From AWTP1-13 sp963840075 (GTDB lineage Bacteria; Pseudomonadota; Alphaproteobacteria; Rhizobiales; Hyphomicrobiaceae), in assembly GCA_963840075.1 (NCBI GenBank), contig CAWIXS010000018.1:124001-188000 (forward strand): a DNA stretch of 64,000 nucleotides. Reading direction: 5' to 3'. The notes beneath the pieces were generated by a model that was given only the letters and a program-made list of their open reading frames with translations, was not told the origin of the DNA and searched no databases. Both the position numbers and the translations under genes were made by a program. Position 1 is the stretch's first letter; each line of letters begins with the position of its first letter. Below are positions 55,958-64,000 of the stretch, in pieces.

Positions 55958-56979
55958 CGGCGCGCAGTGGCACCCCGACCGCCGTGGGGTTCCGCAGAGG
56001 GCCGCGCGGCCACATTCCCGTGCTGCTTCCCGAGGTGCTGGCGGCGCTGGCCCCCAAAGCGGGGGAACGCTTCATTGACGGCACGTTCGGCGCCGGCGGC
56101 CACACCGCGGCGCTGCTCGAGGCGGGCGCCGGCGTGCGCGTGCTCGGCATCGACCGCGATCCTGAGGCCGTCGCCGCGGGGCAGGCCCTGGTCGCGGCGA
56201 GCGGGGGCCGGCTGACGCTGGTGGAGGGCCGCTTCGCCGAGCTCGACCGCATCGCCGAGGAGGCGGGCTTCGCGCCTGCCGACGGCATCCTGCTCGACAT
56301 CGGCGTCTCCTCCATGCAGCTCGACGAGGCGGAGCGAGGCTTCTCCTTCCAGGCGGACGGCCCGCTCGACATGCGCATGTCGAGGAGCGGCCCGAGCGCG
56401 GCCGACGTGGTCAATCGGGCGGAGGAGAAGGACCTCGCCGACATTCTTTACCATCTGGGCGAGGAGCGGCGCTCGCGCGCCATCGCCCGGGCGATCGTGG
56501 CGCGCCGGCGCGAGGAGCCGCTGCAGAGCACCTCGGAGCTGGCGGCGGTGGTGGAGCGCGTGCTGGGACGCGGCAAGCCCGGCGGCCGGCACCCGGCGAC
56601 GCGCACCTTCCAGGCCCTGCGCATCTACGTCAACGACGAGCTGGGCGAGCTGGCTGAGGGGCTGGCGGCGGCCGAGCGCACGCTCGCGCCCGGCGGGCGG
56701 CTCGCCGTCATCACCTTCCATTCGCTGGAGGACGGCCGCGTCAAGCGCTTCCTGGCCGAGAGGGCGGGCAGGGAGAAGCACGCATCGCGGCACCTGCCGC
56801 CGAGCGCATCGGCACGGCCGGCGCCGAGTTTCCGATTCGTTAACCGAGGGGCGGTTACCCCCGGCGAGGCGGAGCTGGCGGAGAACCCGCGCGCACGGTC
56901 GGCCAAGCTGCGGGCGGCGGTGCGGACCGACGCCCCGCCCTGGCCACCGGACGCGGCGCCCGCGGTCCCGCGCCTCTAG
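55954..56979 (+). CDS. rsmH: 16S rRNA (cytosine1402-N4)-methyltransferase
   Basis: RsmH adds the N4-methyl group to C1402 of 16S rRNA using S-adenosylmethionine. The 341 residues include HIPVLLPEVLAALAPKAGER, the SAM loop DGTFGAGGHTAALL, LGIDRDPEAV, ILLDIGVSSMQLDEAERGFS and the C-terminal VITFHSLEDGRVKRF. The start overlaps the mraZ stop, so it is translationally coupled within the dcw operon. Confidence 0.97.
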   Translation: MTARSGTPTAVGFRRGPRGHIPVLLPEVLAALAPKAGERFIDGTFGAGGHTAALLEAGAGVRVLGIDRDPEAVAAGQALVAASGGRLTLVEGRFAELDRIAEEAGFAPADGILLDIGVSSMQLDEAERGFSFQADGPLDMRMSRSGPSAADVVNRAEEKDLADILYHLGEERRSRAIARAIVARRREEPLQSTSELAAVVERVLGRGKPGGRHPATRTFQALRIYVNDELGELAEGLAAAERTLAPGGRLAVITFHSLEDGRVKRFLAERAGREKHASRHLPPSASARPAPSFRFVNRGAVTPGEAELAENPRARSAKLRAAVRTDAPPWPPDAAPAVPRL

Positions 56980-57004
56980 GGGAGGGCATCGCCAGCGACC
57001 CGCC

Positions 57005-57313
57005 ATGCACCGCACTGTCAATCTGTTCCTGCTGCTCGCCGCTGTCCTCAGCGCGTTCGCGCTCTACGCCTTGAAATACGAGACGCGCCGGCTGGAGCTC
57101 GACGTGAAGGCGCAGGAGCGGGCGGTGCAAGAGCGCGCCGGCGAGATCAAGGCGCTGGAGGCCCGCTACGCGCACCTGGCGCGCCCCGAGCGCATCGAGC
57201 CGCTGGCGCGCGCCCTCGGCCTGGGGCCGCTCACCAGCCGGCAGTACCTGCGCCTCGACGCCGGGGGCGGCGACGCTGACCAGGGCCCGGCGCCGGCGGC
57301 GGTGCCACGGTGA
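57005..57313 (+). CDS. ftsL: cell division protein FtsL
   Basis: The 102-residue bitopic protein has a TM helix at about 5-22 (VNLFLLLAAVLSAFALYAL) followed by a periplasmic coiled coil (LELDVKAQERAVQERAGEIK). It would form the FtsQLB-type divisome subcomplex. Identification rests on size, topology and position between rsmH and ftsI, as FtsL sequences are poorly conserved. It overlaps ftsI by four bases (GTGA). Confidence 0.88.
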   Translation: MHRTVNLFLLLAAVLSAFALYALKYETRRLELDVKAQERAVQERAGEIKALEARYAHLARPERIEPLARALGLGPLTSRQYLRLDAGGGDADQGPAPAAVPR

Positions 57314-59010
57314 CAGCTTCCGTCGACTCGGGAGGGGCCAGCCGCAGCGCGCCGGCGGCGGCCGTCCGGCTGCGGCGGCGCTCGCTCATCGCGCTCGGCT
57401 GCCTGATCCTCTGTTTCGCCGCCATCGCGGCCCAGCTGGTGCGGCTCGCGCTCATCGGCGGCGTGCGCCTGCGCGCAGCGGCGGCGGAGCCCAGACCCCA
57501 CGGCTGGGCGCGGCCCGTCATCGTCGATCGCCACGGGCGGCTGCTGGCGACCGACCTCGCCGTGCCCTCGCTCTATGCCGACCCGCAGCTGATCGGCGAC
57601 CTCGACGAGGCGGTCGGGAAGCTCGCGCCCGAGCTGCCCGGCGTCGCTGCCGCCGATCTGCGCAGGCTGCTCGGCGACAGGAGCCGGCGCTTCGTCTGGG
57701 TCGCGCGCGGGCTCTCCCCGGGGCACGCCCAGCGCATCCGCGATCTGGACCTGCCGGGCCTCGGCTTCCGCACCGAGCTGAAGCGCGCCTATCCCATGGG
57801 GCCCCTCGCCGGCCACGTGCTGGGCGCGGTGAGCCTCGACAACCGCGGGCTCGCCGGCATCGAGCGCATGCTCGACGAGCGCGGGCTCTCCGCGCCCGTG
57901 AAGGACGCGAGCCGCGTAGCCGCGGCGGTGGTGCGCCTTGCACTCGATATCGGGGCGCAGCATGCCGTGGCCGAGGAGCTGAAGCGCGCCATGAAGCAAT
58001 ACTCGGCGGTTGCGGCGGCGACGCTGGTGCTCGACGTGCGGACCGGCGAGATCGTGGTGGCCGTCTCGCTGCCCGAGGCCGACCCGAGCACGCCTGTGGA
58101 GCTGCTCGACCCCGACAGGTTCGACCGGCTCACGGCAGGGGTCTTCGAGCTGGGCTCGCTTTACAAGATATTGACCCTGGCCCTGGCGCTCGAATGGGGC
58201 ATCGCCGACCTCGACCGGATCCTGGACGTGCGCCAGCCGCTCGATGCCGGCGGCTACGTCATCAAGGACCCCTATCCGCAAGGGCGGCCGCTCAGCGCGC
58301 GCGAGGTCTTCCTCTACTCCTCCAACGTCGGCGCCGGCATGCTGGCGCTCGAGGCCGGCGCCGAGCGCCAGCGCGCGTTTCTCGCCAGGCTCGGCCTCCT
58401 GCAGCCCATGCGCACCGAGGCGGGGCCGGTGGCGGCGCCGCAGCTGCCGAAAACCTGGGGGCGCACCGAGACCATCACCATCGCCTACGGCCACGGTCTC
58501 GCGGTCTCGCCGCTGCAACTCGCCACTGCGGTCGCCGCCGTCGTCAACGGCGGCACGAGGGTGGCGCCGACCTTCCTGAAGCGCGCCGCGGCGCCGCCGG
58601 TGCGCGAGCGCGTGCTCGGCGAGGCGGTGAGCGCCGGCATGCGCGAGCTGATGCGGCTCGGCGTCACTCACGAGGCAGGCACCGGCCGGCGTGCCGAGGC
58701 GGAGGGCTACGGCGTCGGCGGCAAGACCGGCACGGCCGAGATGCCGGGCCGCGGCGGCTATCGCGCGAAAGCCGTGATCGCCTCGTTCCTGGGGGCCTTT
58801 CCCATGGAGCAGCCGCACTATCTGACCCTGGTGCTGCTGTTCGAGCCGCAGGGCACGGCGGAGACCGGCGGGCGCATTACGGCGAGCGTCAATGCCGCCC
58901 CGCTGACCGCCCGCATCGTGGAGCGCATCGCCCCGATCCTGGGCGTGCTGCCGCGCCTCGTCGAGGTCCGGACCGCCCCGGCGTTTGACGCACCCAGGCA
59001 AGAGCAATAA
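57310..59010 (+). CDS. ftsI: septal peptidoglycan transpeptidase (PBP3)
   Basis: The 566-residue class B penicillin-binding protein starts at GTG 57310. It has an N-terminal TM helix at about 26-48, the dimerisation/pedestal region, and a transpeptidase domain with nucleophile S283 and K286 (SLYK), S337-S338-N339 and K472-T473-G474. SLYK replaces the more usual STFK, but the motif residues are intact. It crosslinks septal peptidoglycan together with FtsW. Confidence 0.95.
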   Translation: MTASVDSGGASRSAPAAAVRLRRRSLIALGCLILCFAAIAAQLVRLALIGGVRLRAAAAEPRPHGWARPVIVDRHGRLLATDLAVPSLYADPQLIGDLDEAVGKLAPELPGVAAADLRRLLGDRSRRFVWVARGLSPGHAQRIRDLDLPGLGFRTELKRAYPMGPLAGHVLGAVSLDNRGLAGIERMLDERGLSAPVKDASRVAAAVVRLALDIGAQHAVAEELKRAMKQYSAVAAATLVLDVRTGEIVVAVSLPEADPSTPVELLDPDRFDRLTAGVFELGSLYKILTLALALEWGIADLDRILDVRQPLDAGGYVIKDPYPQGRPLSAREVFLYSSNVGAGMLALEAGAERQRAFLARLGLLQPMRTEAGPVAAPQLPKTWGRTETITIAYGHGLAVSPLQLATAVAAVVNGGTRVAPTFLKRAAAPPVRERVLGEAVSAGMRELMRLGVTHEAGTGRRAEAEGYGVGGKTGTAEMPGRGGYRAKAVIASFLGAFPMEQPHYLTLVLLFEPQGTAETGGRITASVNAAPLTARIVERIAPILGVLPRLVEVRTAPAFDAPRQEQ

Positions 59011-59070
59011 GAACCCCATTCTGCGGGCCAGGGGGGCATGGTTGGCCCACGAGGAAGCCGTCGGACGCAC

Positions 59071-60546
59071 ATGAAGCTGCACATGCTGGTCGGCCCGGAA
59101 ACCTCCGCTCCCTCGGGGTGCGGCGGGATCGAGATTGCCGGGCTCACGGCGGACAGCCGCAAGGTGCTGCCCGGATGGCTGTTTGCCGCCCTGCGCGGGG
59201 CCAAGGCTGACGGGACGCAGTTCATCCCCGGGGCGATCGCCAGGGGCGCCGCGGCGATCCTGGCCGAGGACGGCGTGGGGCGCGCGCTCGGCGCGCCGGT
59301 GCCCGTGCCGCTGCTCACCTCGCCGCAGCCGCGCCGCGCGCTGGCGCTGATGGCCGCGCGCTTCTACGGCGCCCAGCCCGAGACCGTCGTGGCTGTGACC
59401 GGGACCAGCGGCAAGACCTCCGTGGCCGATTTCGCGCGCCAGATCTTCGCTGCGCTGGGCCACGAGGCGGCCTCGCTCGGCACCATCGGCCTGGTTGCGC
59501 CGGGCGTGCGCACCTACGGCAGCCTGACCAGCCCCGATCCCATCACGCTGCACGAGACGTTGGCACAACTCGCGCGCGAAGGCGTTACGCATCTGGCGCT
59601 CGAAGCCTCCTCGCACGGTCTGGACCAGCATCGTCTCGACGGCATCAGGTTGCGGGCCGCCGCGTTCACCAATCTCGGCCACGACCACCTCGACTACCAT
59701 CCGACCGTGGAAGCCTACCTGCAAGCCAAGCTGCGCCTGTTCTCCGAGGTGCTGCCGCGCGACGGCGTCGCGGTCCTCAACGCCGACGCCGATGAGGCGC
59801 GAGCGGTGATTGCGGCGGCTGAGCGGGCTGGCCATCAGGTCCTGTCGGTCGGCAGGGCCGGTGCAACGCTCACGCTGGAGGCCCAGGAGCCGGACCGCTT
59901 CGCGCAGCGCCTCAGGGTGCGTCACGCAGGCGGGACGGCAGACATCCGCTTGCCGCTGCCCGGCGCCTACCAGGCGGGCAACGCATTGCTGGCCGCAGGC
60001 TTGGCGCTGGCAACCGGAGAGCCCGCGCAGCGCGTGCTGGCGGCCCTGGAGTGCCTCCAGGGCGTCAAGGGGCGGCTCGAGGTGATGGGCCTGGTGCGCG
60101 GCGGCCTCGCGGTGATCGACTACGCGCACAAGCCCGAGGCGCTGACCGCGGCGCTGGCTGCCCTGCGGCCGTTCGCGCCCGGAAGGTTGATCTGCGTTTT
60201 CGGCTGCGGCGGCGACCGCGACAGAGCCAAGCGGCCGATCATGGGGGAGATCGCCTCGCGGCTGGCCGACACCGTCATCGTCACCGACGACAACCCGCGA
60301 AGCGAGACCCCCGCGGCCATCCGCGCGGCGATCCTTGCAGGTGCCCCAGGCGCCCGCGAGATCGCCGACCGTGCCGCGGCGATCCAGGCGGGCGCGCGGC
60401 TCCTGCGCCCGGGCGATGTCCTCCTGGTCGCCGGCAAGGGCCATGAGGCCGGCCAGATCGTCGGCGACACCGTGCTCCCCTTCTCGGATCACGACGTGGT
60501 GCGCGCACTCCTCACGCAGCCCAGGGCGGAGCCTGAAGCGAGATGA
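59071..60546 (+). CDS. murE: UDP-MurNAc-Ala-Glu:meso-diaminopimelate ligase
   Basis: MurE adds the third residue of the stem peptide in the cytoplasm. The 491-residue product has the N-terminal UDP-binding domain (GIEIAGLTADSRKVLPG), the ATP loop GTSGKTS at 111-117, the carbamylated-Lys segment with K220 (YLQAKLRLF) and DDNPRSE at 406-412, which selects meso-DAP over lysine. ATG 59071 matches the family start (MKLHMLVG); ATG 59038 is possible and closer to a purine run. It overlaps murF by four bases. Confidence 0.96.
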   Translation: MKLHMLVGPETSAPSGCGGIEIAGLTADSRKVLPGWLFAALRGAKADGTQFIPGAIARGAAAILAEDGVGRALGAPVPVPLLTSPQPRRALALMAARFYGAQPETVVAVTGTSGKTSVADFARQIFAALGHEAASLGTIGLVAPGVRTYGSLTSPDPITLHETLAQLAREGVTHLALEASSHGLDQHRLDGIRLRAAAFTNLGHDHLDYHPTVEAYLQAKLRLFSEVLPRDGVAVLNADADEARAVIAAAERAGHQVLSVGRAGATLTLEAQEPDRFAQRLRVRHAGGTADIRLPLPGAYQAGNALLAAGLALATGEPAQRVLAALECLQGVKGRLEVMGLVRGGLAVIDYAHKPEALTAALAALRPFAPGRLICVFGCGGDRDRAKRPIMGEIASRLADTVIVTDDNPRSETPAAIRAAILAGAPGAREIADRAAAIQAGARLLRPGDVLLVAGKGHEAGQIVGDTVLPFSDHDVVRALLTQPRAEPEAR

Positions 60547-61955
60547 CGACGGCGCTGTGGCAGTGGGAGGAGCTGGTCGCGGCGGCCGAGGGCCGCGCGG
60601 ACGGGACGCCGACGGCGGCCATCACCGGCTTCTCGATCGACAGCCGTTCGCTGAAGCCCGGCGACGTGTTCGTGGCGCTGCGAGCCGAGCGCGACGGCCA
60701 CGACTTCGTCGGCGATGCCTTCGCCAAGGGGGCCGCCGCCGCCCTGGTCATGAGCAGCTACCGGCGCGGCAGCAACGACGGCGCCCTGCTGCGCGCCGCC
60801 TGTCCCATCTCCACCCTCGAGGCCGTCGGCCTGGCAGCGCGCCGGCGCAGCCAGGCGCGCATCGTCGCCGTCACCGGCAGCGCCGGCAAGACCGGCACCA
60901 AGGAGATGCTGCGTCTCAGCCTCGCCGAGGCCGGCGCGACGCACGCCTCGGAGAAGTCCTACAACAACCACTGGGGTGTGCCGCTGACGCTCGCGCACAT
61001 GCCGCGCGAAGCCCGGTTCGGCGTGTTCGAGATCGGCATGAACCACCCCGGCGAGATCACACCGCTCGCCCGCATGGTGCGGCCGCACGTGGCGGTCATC
61101 ACCACGGTCGAGCCCGTGCATCTGCAGTATTTCGGCTCGGTGGAGGCCATCGCCGAGGCGAAGGCGGAGATCCTGCTGGGTCTCGAGCCCGCAGGCACGG
61201 CCGTGCTGCCGCACGACAATGCGCACTTTGCCCTGCTGAGCGAGCGCGCCCGTGCCGTCGGGGCCAACGTCGTGAGCTTCGGCACCGCAGAGGCGGCCGA
61301 CGTGCGCTGCATCCAGGCCAATGTCGATGCCAAAGGCTCGTCCGTCATCGCCGGGATCGGCTCCCAGCGCATCCCCTACCGCATCGGGGCTCCGGGAGAG
61401 CACTATGTGAGGAACTCGCTCGCCGTGCTCGCGGCGGTGCGGGCGCTCGGTGGCGATGCCATGCGCTGCTTGCCGGCGCTCGTCAGGGTCGCGGCGCCCG
61501 CAGGCCGGGGCGCCCGCGCGGTCCTGGAGGTGCCCGGCGGCGGCCGCATGCTTCTGATCGACGAGAGCTACAACGCCAACCCGGCGTCCGTGCGGGCGGC
61601 GCTGGCGGCGCTCGCCATCGTCCCGCGCGAGGAGTTCCCGCGCCGCATCGTCGTGCTCGGCGACATGCTGGAGCTGGGCGAGGCCGCGGCGGACCTGCAC
61701 CGCGGGCTCGGCGACGCGGTGGAGGCAGCCGGCGTCGACCTGGTGCTCGCCTGCGGTCCGATGATGCAGCGGCTCTACGACCGCCTGGCGCCGGCGCAGC
61801 GGGGTGCCTGGGCGCCCAGCTCCGCGCAGCTCGAGCCGGCCCTGCTCCAGGCCGTGCGCGCCGGGGATGCGGTGATGGTCAAGGGCTCGCTGGCGACGCG
61901 CATGGCACCGCTGGTGGAGGCGCTGCGGGCGCGGTCCTCGGGGGTGGGCGGTTGA
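60543..61955 (+). CDS. murF: UDP-MurNAc-tripeptide:D-Ala-D-Ala ligase
   Basis: MurF completes the pentapeptide precursor. The 470-residue product has an N-terminal domain with ITGFSIDSRSLKPGDVFVAL, the ATP loop VTGSAGKTGTKEML, EKSYNNHWGVPLTLA, FEIGMNHPGEI and the C-terminal IDESYNANPASVRAAL. It starts inside the last codon of murE and is 24 bases from mraY. Confidence 0.97.
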   Translation: MTTALWQWEELVAAAEGRADGTPTAAITGFSIDSRSLKPGDVFVALRAERDGHDFVGDAFAKGAAAALVMSSYRRGSNDGALLRAACPISTLEAVGLAARRRSQARIVAVTGSAGKTGTKEMLRLSLAEAGATHASEKSYNNHWGVPLTLAHMPREARFGVFEIGMNHPGEITPLARMVRPHVAVITTVEPVHLQYFGSVEAIAEAKAEILLGLEPAGTAVLPHDNAHFALLSERARAVGANVVSFGTAEAADVRCIQANVDAKGSSVIAGIGSQRIPYRIGAPGEHYVRNSLAVLAAVRALGGDAMRCLPALVRVAAPAGRGARAVLEVPGGGRMLLIDESYNANPASVRAALAALAIVPREEFPRRIVVLGDMLELGEAAADLHRGLGDAVEAAGVDLVLACGPMMQRLYDRLAPAQRGAWAPSSAQLEPALLQAVRAGDAVMVKGSLATRMAPLVEALRARSSGVGG

Positions 61956-61979
61956 GGTTCTAGGGGGCGGAGGCTCGAG

Positions 61980-63062
61980 ATGCTCTATGCGCTGGCGAAC
62001 TTCAGTGACCAGTTCGGTCCGCTGAACGTATTTCGCTACATCACGTTCCGCACCGGGGGCGCCATCATGACGGCGCTCTTGTTCGTGTTCCTGTTCGGCC
62101 CGGCGATGATCGACGTGCTGCGCGTCAAGCAGGGCAAGGGCCAGCCGATCCGGGACGACGGCCCGCAGACCCACTTCGCCAAGCGCGGCACGCCCACCAT
62201 GGGCGGGCTCATGATCCTCTCCGGCATCACGGTGGCGACGCTCCTGTGGGCCAACCTGTCGAACCCTTACGTGTGGGTCGCGCTGCTCGTCATGCTGGGC
62301 TTCGGCGCCATCGGCTTCTACGACGACTACCTCAAGGTGACGAACGGCAAGACCGGCGGCTTGGGTGGCCGGTGGCGCCTGGCGACGGAGATCGCGATCG
62401 CCGCCATCGCCACGTTTTTCGTGATCCGCAACGGCACCCCCGGGTTCTCCTCGACGCTGACGGTGCCGTTCTTCAAGACTTGGATGATCCCGCTCGGCGC
62501 CTTCTTCATCCTGGTCGGTGTGTTCGTGATCGTGGGCGCCGGCAACGCCGTCAACCTGACCGACGGCCTCGACGGCCTCGCCATCGTCCCCGTCATCATC
62601 GCCGCCGCCACCTTCGGCGTCTTCGCCTATGCGACGGGCCACTTCGGGTTTGCGCGCTACCTGCAGATCCACCACGTCCGGGAGGTCGGCGAGCTGTCCA
62701 TCATCTGCGGGGCCATCATCGGCGCGGGGCTCGGCTTTCTCTGGTTCAACGCGCCGCCGGCCATGATCTTCATGGGCGACACGGGCTCGCTGGCGCTCGG
62801 CGGCGTGCTCGGCGCCATCGCGGTGGCGACCAAGCAGGAGATCGTGCTCGCCATCGTCGGCGGCCTGTTCGTGTTGGAGACCATGTCGGTGATCATCCAG
62901 GTGCTGTCCTACAAGCTCACGGGCAAGCGCGTGTTCCGCATGGCGCCGCTGCACCACCACTTCGAGGAGAAGGGCTGGAAGGAATCGACCGTGGTGGTGC
63001 GCTTCTGGATCATCTCGGTGGTGCTGGCCCTCGTCGCCCTCTCCACCCTGAAGCTCAGATGA
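61980..63062 (+). CDS. mraY: phospho-MurNAc-pentapeptide translocase
   Basis: MraY makes lipid I by moving phospho-MurNAc-pentapeptide to undecaprenyl phosphate in the inner membrane. The 360 residues contain about ten TM helices. Conserved motifs are FYDDYLKVTNGKTGG, NAVNLTDGLDGLAIVP, FNAPPAMIFMGDTGSLALGG and MAPLHHHFEEKGWKES, including the catalytic Asp residues and the HHH motif. Its stop overlaps the next gene by four bases (ATGA). Confidence 0.98.
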   Translation: MLYALANFSDQFGPLNVFRYITFRTGGAIMTALLFVFLFGPAMIDVLRVKQGKGQPIRDDGPQTHFAKRGTPTMGGLMILSGITVATLLWANLSNPYVWVALLVMLGFGAIGFYDDYLKVTNGKTGGLGGRWRLATEIAIAAIATFFVIRNGTPGFSSTLTVPFFKTWMIPLGAFFILVGVFVIVGAGNAVNLTDGLDGLAIVPVIIAAATFGVFAYATGHFGFARYLQIHHVREVGELSIICGAIIGAGLGFLWFNAPPAMIFMGDTGSLALGGVLGAIAVATKQEIVLAIVGGLFVLETMSVIIQVLSYKLTGKRVFRMAPLHHHFEEKGWKESTVVVRFWIISVVLALVALSTLKLR

Positions 63063-63967
63063 GACGGCTGGCGCTTGCCGGTGTGGTGGCCGGCCTGGCC
63101 GTAGTGGCGCTCGCCGGCTCCTCCGCCACGGCCTCGGCGCGCGTGCTCGGCGTGGCGCCGGCCTACAGCAGCGACCGGGCGCTGAGCGCGGTGCCGAATG
63201 CCGCGGCGATGACCACCCTGATCTGGGCCCCCGGCCTCGACGACGGCTTCGTGCCGCAAGGCCTCACCGTCATGGACGGCGCCGTCTTCGTCGCCACCTA
63301 CCGCAGCGAGGACCCCAAGCAGGGCCGCGGTCCCTGCCGGATATACCGCGTGGACCCGCGCAGCGGTGCGGTTACCGGCGCGCTCGACCTTCCGCCGCCG
63401 TGCGGCCATGCCGGCGGCCTCGCCCGCGGCCGGTCGGGGCGCCTGTGGGTCGCCGACACGCGGGCAATCTTCGAGATCGAGCTCGATCGACGCGGCGGTG
63501 AGAAGATCGGCCGCGTGGTCGGATCGATCGGGCTGACCGGCGGGCTCAAGGGCTCGTTCGCGGCCTCCACCACCGACGCGCTCTGGCTCGGCACCTACAG
63601 CAAGGAGCCCGGCGCCAGGCTCTACAAGCTGCCGTTCGAGAAGCTGGCATCGGGACCCAGCTTCCTCAACGAGCAGGACGCCGCTGCCACCGTCGCCCTG
63701 CCCATCAAGGCGCAGGGAGCGGCGTTCGATGCCGCCGGCCGCCTTTGGATCACGCGCAGCGGCTCCGGTTTCGGCGAGCTTGTGCAACTGGACCCTCGCA
63801 ATGGTGCCATCCTCCAGCGCTTCGCCATGCCGGACGGCATCGAGGACATCAGCTTCGATCCGGAAGGCGGGCTCTGGGCCGTGAGCGAGGCCGGTAGCAG
63901 ACGATGGCTCGGCTGGAGGACATTCTTCCCCGTCGTATTCCGGCTGCAGCCGGCCTTGCTGCGCTGA
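63059..63967 (+). CDS. secreted beta-propeller-like protein after mraY
   Basis: The 302-residue product has a signal peptide (LALAGVVAGLAVVALAGSSA, cleavage near residue 26) and repeated beta-propeller-like strands: GAVFVATYRS, GRLWVADTRAIFEIEL, DALWLGTYSK, GRLWITRSGSGFGELVQLD and GGLWAVSEAGSRRWLG. It resembles SMP-30/NHL-type six-bladed propellers but shows no clear metal site. ATG 63059 overlaps the mraY stop, so it should be translated with the dcw operon. It occupies the place where murD normally follows mraY. Function unknown. Confidence 0.75.
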   Translation: MRRLALAGVVAGLAVVALAGSSATASARVLGVAPAYSSDRALSAVPNAAAMTTLIWAPGLDDGFVPQGLTVMDGAVFVATYRSEDPKQGRGPCRIYRVDPRSGAVTGALDLPPPCGHAGGLARGRSGRLWVADTRAIFEIELDRRGGEKIGRVVGSIGLTGGLKGSFAASTTDALWLGTYSKEPGARLYKLPFEKLASGPSFLNEQDAAATVALPIKAQGAAFDAAGRLWITRSGSGFGELVQLDPRNGAILQRFAMPDGIEDISFDPEGGLWAVSEAGSRRWLGWRTFFPVVFRLQPALLR

Positions 63968-64000
63968 GCTTGCGAAAGAATTGCACCCCGAAGGGACATA

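Noticed and set aside
57166..60492. 1108-codon open frame on the minus strand
   Set aside because: Antisense to ftsI and murE; Arg/Gly/His-rich translation without any family pattern, typical of shadow frames in high-GC genes.

Overview
The window is high-GC DNA, apparently well above 60% by eye, with dense genes, many ATGA or TGATG overlaps between neighbouring genes and many palindromic intergenic repeats. The gene content (mraZ-rsmH-ftsL-ftsI-murE-murF-mraY, fumC with DUF4169 and ribbon-helix-helix partners, dapD/dapE, a Bug-type solute receptor, gltB/gltD) points to an alphaproteobacterium, probably Hyphomicrobiales-like. No rRNA or tRNA gene was seen to refine this.

Layout. 1-4.3 kb: a 3' gene end, fumC with two small partners, and a SLATT-like membrane protein. 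4.5-9.6 kb: a catabolic group (homoprotocatechuate-type extradiol dioxygenase, ACMSD-type amidohydrolase, sirtuin, VOC protein, SAF-domain oxidoreductase), with one copy of a GTGTCAGACC palindrome at every gene junction. 9.6-13.2 kb: dapE, a two-TM protein, dapD and yraN. 13.3-14.7 kb: an AT-richer patch with an unknown gene and a HigBA-type toxin-antitoxin pair. 14.8-18.4 kb: a three-subunit molybdenum hydroxylase. 18.6-19.2 kb: a decayed Cas2/VapD-like plus PIN pair. 19.2-25.3 kb: DUF1330, AraC-MGMT fusion, DUF3754, methanethiol methyltransferase and aminopeptidase P. 25.6-27.0 kb: gene remnants and a PIN/antitoxin module lying between two copies of the 3' end of an S9 peptidase gene. 27.2-36.7 kb: S9 peptidase, gltB, a GST, a vapC remnant and gltD. 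36.7-44.9 kb: a GlcD/Dld-type flavoprotein, htpX-lemA, small membrane proteins, GST, M17 aminopeptidase and NlpC/P60 protein. 45.1-49.2 kb: Bug receptor, Fe-S oxidoreductase subunit and Rieske oxygenase. 49.3-55.0 kb: YfhO-like membrane protein, dodecin, alcohol dehydrogenase, two Uma2 genes and kptA. 55.3-63.97 kb: the division and cell-wall operon, preceded by a clear MraZ-type operator and ending in a beta-propeller gene where murD would be expected.

How the genes work together: the dcw operon builds peptidoglycan precursors and septal wall, and dapD/dapE supply its meso-diaminopimelate. GltB and GltD form NADPH-dependent glutamate synthase. HtpX and LemA belong to membrane quality control. 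The M17 peptidase and NlpC/P60 protein could process peptides. The 4.5-9.4 kb and 45-49 kb groups suggest use of aromatic and organic acids.

At least eight otherwise well-conserved genes (sirtuin, SAF oxidoreductase, molybdenum hydroxylase large subunit, aminopeptidase P, gltB, GlcD-like, Bug receptor, Fe-S subunit) each carry one or two single-base frame breaks. The most economical reading is residual sequencing or assembly error, so these are annotated as whole genes with the break noted. No complete novel defence system was found. The items most worth following are the PIN module with the duplicated S9 gene end, the Cas2-like/PIN pair, the stand-alone SLATT-like protein, the dcw-linked propeller and the junction palindromes.
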